Shown: piece by piece, positions 1-9,656 of the stretch
How the letters are laid out: every line of letters starts with the position of its first letter
How positions within the stretch are numbered: position 1 is the stretch's first letter
The notes under the pieces: model-generated
Databases searched by the model: none
What the model was told of the DNA's origin: nothing
What the model saw: the letters and a program-made list of their open reading frames with translations, nothing else
Assembly (NCBI GenBank): GCA_013299105.1
Contig: JAAFJY010000013.1
Span: 119,999-183,998 of the forward strand
Direction of reading: 5' to 3'
DNA length: 64,000 nucleotides
Origin: Chitinophagales bacterium
GTDB taxonomy: Bacteria > Bacteroidota > Bacteroidia > Chitinophagales > Saprospiraceae
Translations under genes and position numbers: made by a program

Positions 1-3000
1 TTTATGAACTATGAACTGCCCGATAAAGGTATGATTTGCGTGGGCAATGCATCGGGTTCAAATGACTGCCTGGTCATGCGACTAAATCCGGATGGCACCA
101 TAAAGTGGTCAAAAATAGTACCAGATATTCCAGGCGGAACAAATCGGGGTTTTTGTTTACTGGAAGATGGAAACTATGCTGTACTGCTCTCCAGAGGTAT
201 TGCAAGCAACTCAACTTTGGTAAAAATGACACCAGACGGCAATGTGCTCTGGCGTAAACAATACCCTAATTCACTGTCAGGATTACAGGTATTCACAGCT
301 TCGGGAGGGAAGATGATTTTTTATTCATCGAATCGTTTGATCATGGTGGACCAAAATGGAGATCAAGTTTGGGAAAAGCGTTTACTTGGAAATAATCAAT
401 TCTATGGTCTCACCAAGCGCAAAGACAATTCTTTTTTCGTCGCTGTTACTGGTCAGCGTTTCTTAATCATTGACGAAAATGGGCAAGTAAAAATCGAAAA
501 GAAGCTGAATTACTCCTTCGACGGAGGTAGGGGATACCCTGTTTGCTTGCCCGATGATGGGATCGCAATGGTTTTTACCGACCAAAACTCGACCTATCTC
601 GTTCGAATGGACGCCAATTTAGAGGTTAAGTGGGCCAAAAAAACGGATGGGAACGACTTCAATGCGAGTGTAGGTGTCAATAAAACTGGTGAAATGCTTT
701 TTGCATTCAATCGCAGACGCACACCTACTTTTAGCGCTTTTACGTCCGATGGTAGCCTCCTCTGGACCATCACTTGTGCTCCGGGTATATTTGCTGAAAC
801 CCAGTACCCACCCGCTGCTTACGGTGCAGGGTGGGCAGCACCCTTGTTAGCGCTTGGGCGCACTTATATTGTACGTTTGCCAAATCTTGATGCACCAAGA
901 GGATGTTTCATTCAACCTGATACCCTTACTTTTTCAGGCTTTTCGGTCAATACCATTGCAGAAACAATCCCTAATGAATCAGTCAGCCCCGAGCCAGTGC
1001 TTACTCCAAATTTTCCTTTTCCCGTACAAGAAATCAGGGCCGTAGCCGATTGCCGCCTTCCAGTGAAATGCCCAGAAAGCTGTGGCGATACGATTGTGCA
1101 GAATTATTATGAGGCTGAAGATGAGTATTTAATGACTTCCTACCCCTTATTGAATGGAGGCAGGATATTCCTAGGCCGAGTTGCTTTTCCTTCGAAGGTG
1201 TTGATAACTAAGGTCGATAAGAATGGTAAAATTCTATGGATTCGACGGTTTGATCCAACTACAAATGGAACTGAAAAATTCGCTGAACTTTCAGATGGAA
1301 GTTACATGCTAGCTTTTGCTCAAGCGAGGGATGTAATTTTGGTAAAATTGAATCAAGATGGTCAAGTGATTTGGTCAAAATTGATTTCTTCAAATATGGG
1401 GTCTATGCAAGGATTGGTACGCGATCAAAATGATGGTATTTATTTACAAACTTATTCCGAGTTGAGTCGCCTTGATCGCAATGGTAACATTATTTGGACT
1501 AAATCGTTATCAGGTAGATACCTGTTTACTGGGATGTTAATAAGATCAGATGGTCAACTTATCTGTTCGATGAATGACGAATTCAGTACAACTCGAATTT
1601 ATGCTCTTTTAGATGCAAATGGCAATTCCCTTAAACAGACTCAAGTTGTCAGTAAATGGTTCAGCACACGGGAAAAACTAGCTTTATTGCCAGATGGCGG
1701 GTTTGTAGTCCCTTTGGTACGACCAGATGTCCCCAGTAACTACTTGCTTCGATTTGATCCTAATGTGAATTTATCCTGGAGCAAAAGTATCGACTACACT
1801 AACTTTTACACTTTAGCAACGAATTCTAAAGGCTTGATTTTATATGGACGAGATCTTGGAGGGAGTAAAGTTGGCCTATATGTTTTTGATGCAAGTGGAA
1901 CTTTTCGTTGGGCTAAAAATTTAAATATAGAGGACTCGGCTAACCTTGTACATGGCAATTCTTTAGGAGACGATTGGACGATTGACATGTTTGCTGTAAA
2001 AGGGACATACCATGTAGTTGTGCCAAATTATGAAAACATACAAGGATGTTATTTTACCCCATTAGAAAATAGTTTTAAAGTAAGTAATATCGTAGCTAAC
2101 CCGGCTTCTGTTCAATTCATCGATAAAGCTATTAACTCTTCTGATTTCCTGAACTTGGTTCAAAGAGAGGAACTGCTGACTCGTACCATACGTTGCAAAA
2201 CTATTCGCCCTTGCTCGGAAACTTGCACAGGCGAAATTGTCCAGAATCACTATGAAAGTAGAACCCGCTTTGAGGCCACACCTTTTCCTCTGAGTAATGG
2301 CGGTCGGATTTTGCTGGGTGTAATGGACAATACTTCCGGTATTTTAATCTCCAAATTGGCTATGGATGGAACGGTGCTATGGACGAAAAATATCCGATCT
2401 TCAGGTCCTTCTTCCAAAAGAGTCCTTGAACTCGCAGATGGCAATTTAATGTTATCATTCGCCCAAGCCAACAGTATTGTTTTACTAAAGATGAATCATG
2501 ATGGTCAATTCATTTGGGCTAAAAGTATCCTTTCTGCCACACCAGGGGTAAATGGACTTTTTAAGGATCAAAGTGGGGGCTTTATGATTTTGGGGGTCAA
2601 TGAGATTTTTAGGGTTGACGCTAATGGGAAAGTTATAGTTGCTAAAAAAATGTCATCCAATTACGGTTTTGTACGAATGATCCAATTGTACAACGGTCAG
2701 TACATCTTTTCATACTCTGACTCATCCACCCAGCAAAGGGTTTTTGGAATGATGGATAGTAATTGCAATTTTAGCAAACAAGTACAGGTGAAAACAGATT
2801 TGGGCGGGGGCCTATTGGCTGAACACCCCGATGGAGGCTTCCTTGTTCAAATCAGCAAATCCAATCCTTTTACCAATCTATTGCTGCGATTTGACACCGA
2901 AATGAACCTGCAATGGAGCAAAAGCGCCCCAGAAGAACATGTTTTCCTCTCAGTTAATTCTGAGGGAGAAATTATTAGTGTAATACGTCAACAAGACAGG

Positions 3001-4977
3001 TTTACGAGTACCATTTTTGAGCCAAATGGCAATTTTCTCTGGGCCGCTAATGCTAATGGCCGCCTTAACTCTAATTCAGGAATTGGAACGAGCTACGGCG
3101 AAGGCTGGATCATTCACCTTGGGACTGAAAATGGCTTTAACCATGTCATCATCCCCAATGCGATTTTTTCAAAAAGTTGCTTTTTTACTCAAACCGAAAA
3201 TGTATTTAGAACCGAATCTATTCAAGCCACTGCTGGCCCGGCGATTTCCTTGCCCAATCAAACCATCACATCCTCGGACCTTTCGGGTGTAGAAATACTA
3301 GAGGACGAAATAATTCGCACCATCCGCTGCAAATCCACCCGCCCCTGCCCAGAAATCTGTGACAACAACCTAGACGACAACAATGACGGCCTCATTGACT
3401 GCAAAGACCCCTCCTGTAAGTGTAATGACTGCGCTGACTTGTCGGATGGCCTCATCAGCGCCATCGATAGCGTAAAATGCCAAGGTGACAGCCTCCGCGT
3501 TTACCTCAAAATCTGCAACAAGGGTGGGCGGGCATTGGCCGCAAGCACACCCATCGCTTTTTACGACGGCAATCCAACACGGGTCAACCCTACACCATTG
3601 GCAGCAGTACAACGCCTGGGCATCAGCATCAAAGCAGATACCTGCATCCAAAGGGTGTTCAAAATCAAAGCTCCGGGTAGAGATTCCATTTTTGCGGTGC
3701 TTAGCGATGATTATCGCCGCCGCAGGCCTTATTCGCTCAACGACCCGGTTGGAAGCAACGATTTGGCGCTGGAATGTGATTTCCGAAACAACCTTTTGCC
3801 CTTCCGTTATCAGGCTCCGGGTGTTCCCAAACTCGATCTGGGACCAGATCAATTGGTTTGTGAAAACAGCGTAACCAAGCTCAAAGCTACCCCTGGCTTT
3901 AATCGCTACCGCTGGCCAGATGGCAGTACCGATACCACCTTCACGGCTTCTTCGCCAGGCATTTATTGGCTCGATGCCTGGGATGTTTGCGGCAACAAAC
4001 AAAGCGATACCATTCGCTTGAATTTGCAGCCCTTGGGCAAGGTTGACCTGGGGCCCAATCGTACTATTTGCGAAGGGGATTCTGTCGTGTTGAATGTCAA
4101 TGGCTTTGAAAAAGTGACTTGGTGGCCCAATGAAAAACTGAGTTGTGTTGATTGCAAGACGACGAGTATCAAACCTGATGTGAGCCGCTTGTATCTCGTC
4201 ACCGCCCGTACCGGGAATTGTTTTGCCGGGGATTCGATTTACCTGAAAGTAGAAAAGCGCCCCCAAATCAACCTGGACCGCGACCGCGACACCTGTGATG
4301 CGAGCAGCATCCAATTGGCTACCCTCAATGAGCCCAATGTGACTTACACTTGGAACACCGGAACCACTGGTCCCAACTTAAGGGTCAACACCTCCGGCCA
4401 ATATAGCCTAAAAGCCGAAAGAGAAGGCTGCCAAAACCAAGACAGCGTGCAAGTGCGATTCAGCGAACGGCCAAAGTTCAGCCTTGGCCGCGACACCAGT
4501 TTTTGCGAAGGCCAAAAACTGATCTTGGCCCCCAACCCTGCCCGCAGCGGCCAATATACCTGGTCGAATGGAGCGAATACTTCGAGCTTGGAGGTACAAA
4601 AAGCTGGGATTTACAGCTTGCGCATCCGCCAAAACAACTGCGAATGGACCGATACCTTGGTCTTGAAATTGGAGGATTGTCTTGCCTTTGCGGTGTATGT
4701 ACCCAATGTATTTTCGCCCAATAGTTTGGTCAATGGAGAATTCAAACCCTTCTTTTCCACCCAAACCCAAGTGTTGGATTACCAATTTGCCATTTACGAC
4801 CGTTGGGGCGGTATCGTTTTCAGTACCAAGAACCCTGAACAAGGCTGGAAAGGCGAAAACAAGGGCGTACAATGCGGCCAAGGCGTTTATGTTTGGCGCT
4901 TGAATGTACGCTACCAAACCGCAAAAAAAGAAGCGCAAACAAAGCAGCAAGTTGGAGAGGTGTTGCTTTTGAGGTGA
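1..4977 (+). CDS. Giant T9SS-secreted surface protein, 5'-partial
   Basis: The reading frame is open to the window edge and the first in-frame Met (base 4) is not followed by a signal peptide, so the true start lies upstream. Three modules of roughly 360-370 residues follow one another, rich in short propeller-like strands of the form DPDG.hhW.K; each ends with a TIRCK..RPC.E.C-type cysteine cluster. After them come a CDNNLDDNNDGLIDC calcium-loop-like segment, then several Ig/PKD-like repeats beginning DLGPD..hC. The last ~95 residues (VYVPNVFSPN ... YDRWGG ... W.G...G..GVYVW) form the gliding-motility-associated C-terminal domain, the type B sorting signal of type IX secretion. Such proteins are exported across the outer membrane and attached to the surface or released. 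The function of the modules is unknown; adhesion is a guess. The export assignment is firm. Confidence 0.85.
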   Translation, partial: FMNYELPDKGMICVGNASGSNDCLVMRLNPDGTIKWSKIVPDIPGGTNRGFCLLEDGNYAVLLSRGIASNSTLVKMTPDGNVLWRKQYPNSLSGLQVFTASGGKMIFYSSNRLIMVDQNGDQVWEKRLLGNNQFYGLTKRKDNSFFVAVTGQRFLIIDENGQVKIEKKLNYSFDGGRGYPVCLPDDGIAMVFTDQNSTYLVRMDANLEVKWAKKTDGNDFNASVGVNKTGEMLFAFNRRRTPTFSAFTSDGSLLWTITCAPGIFAETQYPPAAYGAGWAAPLLALGRTYIVRLPNLDAPRGCFIQPDTLTFSGFSVNTIAETIPNESVSPEPVLTPNFPFPVQEIRAVADCRLPVKCPESCGDTIVQNYYEAEDEYLMTSYPLLNGGRIFLGRVAFPSKVLITKVDKNGKILWIRRFDPTTNGTEKFAELSDGSYMLAFAQARDVILVKLNQDGQVIWSKLISSNMGSMQGLVRDQNDGIYLQTYSELSRLDRNGNIIWTKSLSGRYLFTGMLIRSDGQLICSMNDEFSTTRIYALLDANGNSLKQTQVVSKWFSTREKLALLPDGGFVVPLVRPDVPSNYLLRFDPNVNLSWSKSIDYTNFYTLATNSKGLILYGRDLGGSKVGLYVFDASGTFRWAKNLNIEDSANLVHGNSLGDDWTIDMFAVKGTYHVVVPNYENIQGCYFTPLENSFKVSNIVANPASVQFIDKAINSSDFLNLVQREELLTRTIRCKTIRPCSETCTGEIVQNHYESRTRFEATPFPLSNGGRILLGVMDNTSGILISKLAMDGTVLWTKNIRSSGPSSKRVLELADGNLMLSFAQANSIVLLKMNHDGQFIWAKSILSATPGVNGLFKDQSGGFMILGVNEIFRVDANGKVIVAKKMSSNYGFVRMIQLYNGQYIFSYSDSSTQQRVFGMMDSNCNFSKQVQVKTDLGGGLLAEHPDGGFLVQISKSNPFTNLLLRFDTEMNLQWSKSAPEEHVFLSVNSEGEIISVIRQQDRFTSTIFEPNGNFLWAANANGRLNSNSGIGTSYGEGWIIHLGTENGFNHVIIPNAIFSKSCFFTQTENVFRTESIQATAGPAISLPNQTITSSDLSGVEILEDEIIRTIRCKSTRPCPEICDNNLDDNNDGLIDCKDPSCKCNDCADLSDGLISAIDSVKCQGDSLRVYLKICNKGGRALAASTPIAFYDGNPTRVNPTPLAAVQRLGISIKADTCIQRVFKIKAPGRDSIFAVLSDDYRRRRPYSLNDPVGSNDLALECDFRNNLLPFRYQAPGVPKLDLGPDQLVCENSVTKLKATPGFNRYRWPDGSTDTTFTASSPGIYWLDAWDVCGNKQSDTIRLNLQPLGKVDLGPNRTICEGDSVVLNVNGFEKVTWWPNEKLSCVDCKTTSIKPDVSRLYLVTARTGNCFAGDSIYLKVEKRPQINLDRDRDTCDASSIQLATLNEPNVTYTWNTGTTGPNLRVNTSGQYSLKAEREGCQNQDSVQVRFSERPKFSLGRDTSFCEGQKLILAPNPARSGQYTWSNGANTSSLEVQKAGIYSLRIRQNNCEWTDTLVLKLEDCLAFAVYVPNVFSPNSLVNGEFKPFFSTQTQVLDYQFAIYDRWGGIVFSTKNPEQGWKGENKGVQCGQGVYVWRLNVRYQTAKKEAQTKQQVGEVLLLR

Positions 4978-4999
4978 GCGGGTTTTTTTACTATCTTTG
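4968..4999 (+). promoter_or_regulatory. Bacteroidota-type promoter for the AAA/PD-(D/E)XK gene
   Basis: TTTG at 4968-4971 (inside the end of the preceding gene) and TATCTTTG at 4992-4999 are separated by 20 bp and match the Bacteroidota -33 TTTG / -7 TAnnTTTG pattern. The ATG at 5007 is only 7 nt after the -7 box, so the mRNA should be leaderless or nearly so. The absence of a Shine-Dalgarno sequence fits. Confidence 0.6.
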
Positions 5000-5006
5000 C
5001 ATAGAC

Positions 5007-6563
5007 ATGCGTAAAAAATTCAACATCACTGGTAGCTGTGTACCGGAACGGCACTACATGGCCGATATTTCCAAAAAACTGGAGGCGATCATGCAACTGG
5101 TGGAGGATGGAGCCTATTTTACCATCAACCGTCCCCGGCAATACGGCAAAACGACCACCCTTTTTCATTTGAGCAAGATCTTGCTCGAAAGAGATTACAT
5201 TCCCTTGCAGATCAGTTTTGAAGGAATGGACAAAGAGGAATTTGAAAATGCAAAAAACTTTTGCAAAGCATTTCTAAATACATTGGAAACCAGTTTGGAT
5301 CAATATGGTAATGTTGAACTCGCCAGCTACATTCGTGAAACAAGAACAGAAATTGATACGATTTCAGGCTTATCAAGCTATATATCTGCTTTGGCCAAAG
5401 AGGCGAAAAAAAGACTGGTTTTATTGATTGATGAAGTAGATAAAAGCACCAATAATCAGTTGTTTATCAGTTTTTTGGGAATGTTGAGAGACAAATACCT
5501 CAAGCAACTCAACGGATTTGACCACAGCTTTTATGCGGTGATTTTGGCAGGTGTACATGATGTCAAAACGCTGAAACTCAAAATCCGCCCAAATGAAGAG
5601 GAGAAATACAATTCCCCTTGGAATATTGCTGCTGAATTCAATGTAGACATGAGCCTCCAAGTGGAAGAAATAATTCCAATGTTGGAGGAATACGCCATAG
5701 ATTCCAATGTAAAAATGGATCCAAAAGCCATCGCACAGGCTCTTTTCTATTATACCTCTGGCTATCCTTTTTTAGTAAGTAAATTGTGCAAAATATTGGA
5801 TGAAAAACTGCTTCTGAAAGCAAGTGCTTGGAGTGAAAAAGATGTGGAAAATGCTGTAAAACAATTGATTATTGAAAAGAATACCAATTTTGACAACATT
5901 TTGAAATACCTCGAAAACGACCCTAATCTCTATCAGTTAGTATACAATGTGGCCATTGACAACATCTCTCTCCCCTTTAATAGCAATGTCCCTGGCGTAG
6001 AATTGGGAGTGCTCTACGGCATTTTTACCAATCGCAATGGTTTGGCTATCCACAATCGAATTTTTCAGGAAGTCTTGGTGGACTACATGTCTTTTGATTT
6101 GCTATTAAATCGGGTTTCAAAATCAGACATGGGTGGTGGCTACAAAAGTGCTGATGGCAAATTGAACATGCAAGCGGTGCTTTTAGGTTTCCAGGCTTTT
6201 ATGAAAAAAGAGTATAGTAAAAAAGATCGTGATTTCTTAGAGCGAAATGGGCGCTTGATATTTTTGGCTTTTATCAAACCCATCATCAATGGTTCAGGGC
6301 ATGACTTTAAAGAACCCCAAATTTCTGAAGAACGACGTTTAGATGTAGCTATTACTTTTTTTAACCACAAATACATCGCCGAACTAAAAATCTGGCGAGG
6401 CAAAGTAGCCCACCAAAACGGCCTGCAACAACTCTGCGATTACCTGGACCGACAAAACCTCGACGAAGGCTACTTGGTCATCTTTGACCACCAGGAAGTC
6501 AAAACCTGGGCCACTGAGCACTACGAAATCAATGGCAAACGCATCATGGCGGTATGGGTTTAG
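5007..6563 (+). CDS. AAA-type ATPase fused to a PD-(D/E)XK nuclease-like domain
   Basis: A 518-residue protein. The N-terminal ATPase has a P-loop RPRQYGKTT at residues 42-50 and a Walker B LVLLIDEVD at about 137-145. The C-terminus has the RLDVAI....YIAELKIWRG pattern of the DUF1703-type PD-(D/E)XK fold. These AAA-like/PD-(D/E)XK proteins are abundant in Bacteroidota genomes, often in many copies; their role is not established and a mobile or defence role has been suggested from fold. The ATG at 5007 is preferred over an in-frame ATG 135 bp upstream, because the upstream one lies inside the preceding gene and 5007 follows a clear -7 box. It stands alone, transcribed from its own promoter. 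No defect is visible in the motifs. Confidence 0.85.
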   Translation: MRKKFNITGSCVPERHYMADISKKLEAIMQLVEDGAYFTINRPRQYGKTTTLFHLSKILLERDYIPLQISFEGMDKEEFENAKNFCKAFLNTLETSLDQYGNVELASYIRETRTEIDTISGLSSYISALAKEAKKRLVLLIDEVDKSTNNQLFISFLGMLRDKYLKQLNGFDHSFYAVILAGVHDVKTLKLKIRPNEEEKYNSPWNIAAEFNVDMSLQVEEIIPMLEEYAIDSNVKMDPKAIAQALFYYTSGYPFLVSKLCKILDEKLLLKASAWSEKDVENAVKQLIIEKNTNFDNILKYLENDPNLYQLVYNVAIDNISLPFNSNVPGVELGVLYGIFTNRNGLAIHNRIFQEVLVDYMSFDLLLNRVSKSDMGGGYKSADGKLNMQAVLLGFQAFMKKEYSKKDRDFLERNGRLIFLAFIKPIINGSGHDFKEPQISEERRLDVAITFFNHKYIAELKIWRGKVAHQNGLQQLCDYLDRQNLDEGYLVIFDHQEVKTWATEHYEINGKRIMAVWV

Positions 6564-6578
6564 CACCAACTTTTTCTG

Positions 6579-6586
6579 TACATTTG
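6579..6586 (+). promoter_or_regulatory. Candidate -7 box for tatD
   Basis: TACATTTG matches TAnnTTTG and ends 19 nt before the tatD ATG. The -33 element is weak: TTTA at 6559-6562 with a 16-bp spacer. Confidence 0.4.
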
Positions 6587-6605
6587 CGGCCAAGATCAAA
6601 ACGGT

Positions 6606-7385
6606 ATGACTTTAATCGATACCCACGCGCACCTGTACGCCGAAGAATTTGCGGAAGACCGCCATGAGATGATCCAACGCACCTTGGCCGCTGGGGTGGA
6701 AGAGGTGTTTTTGCCCAATATCGACAGTACTTCCATTGAGGGTATGTTGCAGTTGGAGCAGGATTTTCCCGGCCATTGTCATGCCATGATGGGCTTGCAC
6801 CCCTGCTACGTCAAAGAAAATTACCAGGAGGAATTGGCTACGGTCAAATCCTGGCTGGAGCAACGGCCTTTTTGCGCGATTGGCGAGATTGGCATCGACT
6901 TGTATTGGGACAAAACTTTTGTGAAAGAACAGGAAGAGGCGTTTTTGACCCAGGTAGCCTGGGCCAAACAGTATGATTTGCCCATCGTGATTCACTCTCG
7001 TGAGTCGATGGATTTGATCCTGGACTTGTTGCGCCCGGTGCAACACGAGCGCCTGCGGGGCATTTTTCATTGCTTCACAGGAACTAAAAGCCAAGCAGAA
7101 GCGGCCATCGAAATGGGCTTCTTGTTGGGCATTGGTGGCGTTTTGACTTACAAAAACTCCACTTTGGGGCAGGAATTGGAAGGCATTGGCCTGGAGCACC
7201 TGGTTTTGGAAACCGATGCACCTTACCTTACGCCAGTCCCATTCCGAGGAAAACGCAACGAAAGTGCTTATGTGAAACTGGTCGCTGAAAAATTGGCCAG
7301 TTTCAAGGGTCTTGAGGTAGCAGAGGTGGCAGCGGCCACCTGTGAAAATGCCCGCAAGCTTTTTAAATCTGCACTTATTGCCTAA
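6606..7385 (+). CDS. tatD: TatD family metal-dependent DNase
   Basis: A 259-residue TIM-barrel hydrolase of the TatD family, which uses two metal ions and acts on DNA 3' ends (known activity of E. coli TatD). All family motifs are visible in order: DTHAHL at residues 5-10 (HxH metal ligands), AIGEIGID with the bridging Glu, PIVIHSRES, IFHCFTG and LVLETDAPYLTP. The length is normal for the family (about 255-265). The gene starts 42 nt after the upstream stop with its own -7 box. A tandem-repeat element and then transketolase follow. The substrate in this organism is unproven; the family assignment is secure. Confidence 0.93.
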   Translation: MTLIDTHAHLYAEEFAEDRHEMIQRTLAAGVEEVFLPNIDSTSIEGMLQLEQDFPGHCHAMMGLHPCYVKENYQEELATVKSWLEQRPFCAIGEIGIDLYWDKTFVKEQEEAFLTQVAWAKQYDLPIVIHSRESMDLILDLLRPVQHERLRGIFHCFTGTKSQAEAAIEMGFLLGIGGVLTYKNSTLGQELEGIGLEHLVLETDAPYLTPVPFRGKRNESAYVKLVAEKLASFKGLEVAEVAAATCENARKLFKSALIA

Positions 7386-7407
7386 CTTCGCTTTCCCTAA
7401 ACACCGT

Positions 7408-7464
7408 GTTGATTGAAAACGAGGGCCTTCTTCTCAACCCCCTCAACTTCTCAACTCCTCAACT
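7408..7464. repeat. Octamer inverted element between tatD and tkt
   Basis: A degenerate left arm GTTGATTGAAAA is followed by a right arm in which CTCAAC recurs four times at 8-9 bp spacing. It belongs to the same family as the elements at 9537, 18328 and 63403. It lies 22 nt after the tatD stop codon. Confidence 0.6.
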
Positions 7465-7494
7465 AAAAACACACATAAACTACGATTTGCTGTC

Positions 7495-9537
7495 ATGACC
7501 GAAAAACAACTCTCCATGCGGGCTGCCGATAACATCCGGGTTTTGTCCGCCGCAATGGTTGAAAAAGCCCAGTCTGGGCACCCTGGCGGCCCGATGGGCG
7601 GTGCCGATTTTGTCCACGTCCTGTACTCCGAATTCCTGCAATACGACCCTACGGATATGCAATGGCCGCTGCGCGACCGCTTTTTCCTGGATGCAGGCCA
7701 CATGTCGGCCATGTTGTACGCACAGCAAACCTTGCTGGGAAATTACCAAATGGAAGACATCATCAACTTCCGCCAATGGGGCAGCCCAACGCCCGGACAC
7801 CCGGAGATTGATGTAGATCGCGGCATTGAAAATACCTCTGGCCCACTGGGCTTGGGTCACACTTTTGGCATCGGGGCAGCCATTGCCGAGCGTTTTTTGG
7901 TACAGCGTTTTAGCGAAAAAGTAGCGCACAAAACCTATGTCTATATCTCGGATGGCGGTGTGCAAGAGGAGATTTCGCAAGCTGCTGGTCGTATTGCGGG
8001 TTACTTAGGCCTTGGCAACATCGTCATGTTTTACGACGCCAACGACATTCAACTCTCCACCGAAGTAGGTGAAGTAACTGACGAAGACACCGCCAAAAAA
8101 TACGAAGCCTGGAACTGGCATGTGCTCACCATCGATGGCAACGACCACGATGCGATCCGTTCAGCCATCCAAGCAGGCATCGACGAAACAGGCCGCCCAA
8201 CCCTGATCATTGGCAAAACCGTGATGGGCAAGGGTGTGCGCAAGGAAGACACCTCCTTGTACGAAGGCCAGGTGGAATTGCACGGCAAACCGCTGGGCCA
8301 ATCCAAGGCTTCTTTTGCCCAAACCATCGAGGGCTTGGGTGCCGATCCGGCCAATCCATTCCAGGTTTTCCCGGATGTACAGGCCCATTATGCCCAAGTC
8401 ATTGCCGATAAAACTGCCGCTGCCAAGGTCCGTAAAGCTGAATTTGCGGCCTGGGAAAAGGCCAATGCCGCTTTGGCTGCTAAGTACCAACACTTCCTCA
8501 CTGGCGATTTGCCTGCGATCAACTGGAAGGACATTGCCCAAAAAGAAAACGATGCCACCCGCAATGCTTCGGGCGCTGTGTTGGCATACTTGGCCGATCA
8601 CGTCGAAAACCTGATCGTGGCCTCTGCCGACTTGAGCAATTCCGACAAGACCGATAGCTTCCTCAAAAAAACCACTGCTTTCCGCAAAGGAGATTTCAGC
8701 GGGGCTTTCTTGCAGGCAGGGGTAGCCGAATTGACGATGGCTGCCCTGGCTACAGGCATGGCCCTGCACGGTGGGGTGATCCCGGTTTGTGCTACCTTTT
8801 TCGCTTTCTCCGATTACATGAAGCCAGCCATCCGCGTAGCGGCTCTAATGGAGCAGCAAGTGATTTTTGTGTGGACCCACGACGCCTTCAGGGTAGGGGA
8901 GGACGGCCCTACCCACCAGCCGATTGAGCAGGAAGCCCAATTGCGCCTATTGGAACAGCTGAAAAACCACTCCGGCCGCAACAGTTTCCTGGCCCTGCGC
9001 CCTGCTGATGGTCACGAGACCACTCACGCCTGGAGAATGTGCCTCGAAAACAAAAATACGCCCAGCGGTTTGATCCTTTCACGCCAAAACATCGTGGACA
9101 CCCCTGCAACCTCTGGTGATCGTTTCGCTGATGCAGCTCAAGCCGAAAAAGGAGCTTACATCGTCCAGGAACCAGTAGGAACTCCCGATGTGATCCTGGT
9201 GGGCAATGGCTCAGAAGTAGGCACTTTGTTTGCTGGAGCCAAAAAACTGGAAGCCGAGCATGGTTTGAAAGTGCGCATCGTTTCTGCACCATCCGAGGGC
9301 CAGTTCCGCGTTCAATCGGCGGAGTACCAAGAGCAGGTGTTGCCAAGCAATGGTGCGCCAATTTTTGGCCTCACCGCTGGATTGCCCGTCACTTTGCGTG
9401 GCTTGGTGGGCGTTAAAGGCAAGGTTTGGGGCTTGGACCACTTCGGTTATTCTGCGCCTTTCAAAGTACTCGACGAAAAATTTGGCTTCACCGCTGATAA
9501 TGTGGTGGCGCAAGTTTTGAGTTTGTTGAGAGGGTAG
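7495..9537 (+). CDS. tkt: Transketolase (single-chain)
   Basis: A 680-residue thiamine-diphosphate enzyme that moves two-carbon ketol units between sugar phosphates in the non-oxidative pentose phosphate pathway, in the cytoplasm. Visible motifs are QSGHPGGPMGGADF near residue 25, the TPP-binding segment YISDGGVQEE near residue 145, and the family signature HDAFRVGEDGPTHQPIEQ near residue 465. The TPP motif reads SDG where most transketolases have GDG; I recall this as a Bacteroidota variant but could not check it. The length is complete. The TAG stop (9535-9537) abuts a GTTGAANN repeat array. No clear -7 box was seen upstream, so it may be read from tatD. Confidence 0.95.
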   Translation: MTEKQLSMRAADNIRVLSAAMVEKAQSGHPGGPMGGADFVHVLYSEFLQYDPTDMQWPLRDRFFLDAGHMSAMLYAQQTLLGNYQMEDIINFRQWGSPTPGHPEIDVDRGIENTSGPLGLGHTFGIGAAIAERFLVQRFSEKVAHKTYVYISDGGVQEEISQAAGRIAGYLGLGNIVMFYDANDIQLSTEVGEVTDEDTAKKYEAWNWHVLTIDGNDHDAIRSAIQAGIDETGRPTLIIGKTVMGKGVRKEDTSLYEGQVELHGKPLGQSKASFAQTIEGLGADPANPFQVFPDVQAHYAQVIADKTAAAKVRKAEFAAWEKANAALAAKYQHFLTGDLPAINWKDIAQKENDATRNASGAVLAYLADHVENLIVASADLSNSDKTDSFLKKTTAFRKGDFSGAFLQAGVAELTMAALATGMALHGGVIPVCATFFAFSDYMKPAIRVAALMEQQVIFVWTHDAFRVGEDGPTHQPIEQEAQLRLLEQLKNHSGRNSFLALRPADGHETTHAWRMCLENKNTPSGLILSRQNIVDTPATSGDRFADAAQAEKGAYIVQEPVGTPDVILVGNGSEVGTLFAGAKKLEAEHGLKVRIVSAPSEGQFRVQSAEYQEQVLPSNGAPIFGLTAGLPVTLRGLVGVKGKVWGLDHFGYSAPFKVLDEKFGFTADNVVAQVLSLLRG

Positions 9538-9656
9538 TTGACAAGTTAGTTGACAAGTTGAAATGTTGAAGGGTTGAAAAGAGGGGCTTCGATTGTGCAG
9601 CTGTCAAAAGCTTTCACACAAGTCTCTCTTATCAACTCCTCAACCCCTCAACTTTT
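9537..9656. repeat. Octamer inverted element after tkt
   Basis: It starts at the last base of the tkt stop codon. The left arm carries GTTGAC spacers, then GTTGAAAT, GTTGAAGG and GTTGAAAA at an exact 8-bp period. The right arm (9630-9656) is CTCAAC-type and complementary. The two could fold into a long stem in the 3' UTR. On the sense strand each octamer holds TGA, so all three frames are closed. Confidence 0.7.

Noticed and set aside
3370..4314. 314-codon minus-strand frame inside the T9SS protein gene
   Set aside because: Antisense shadow of the Ig-like region; no start context, no recognizable domain.
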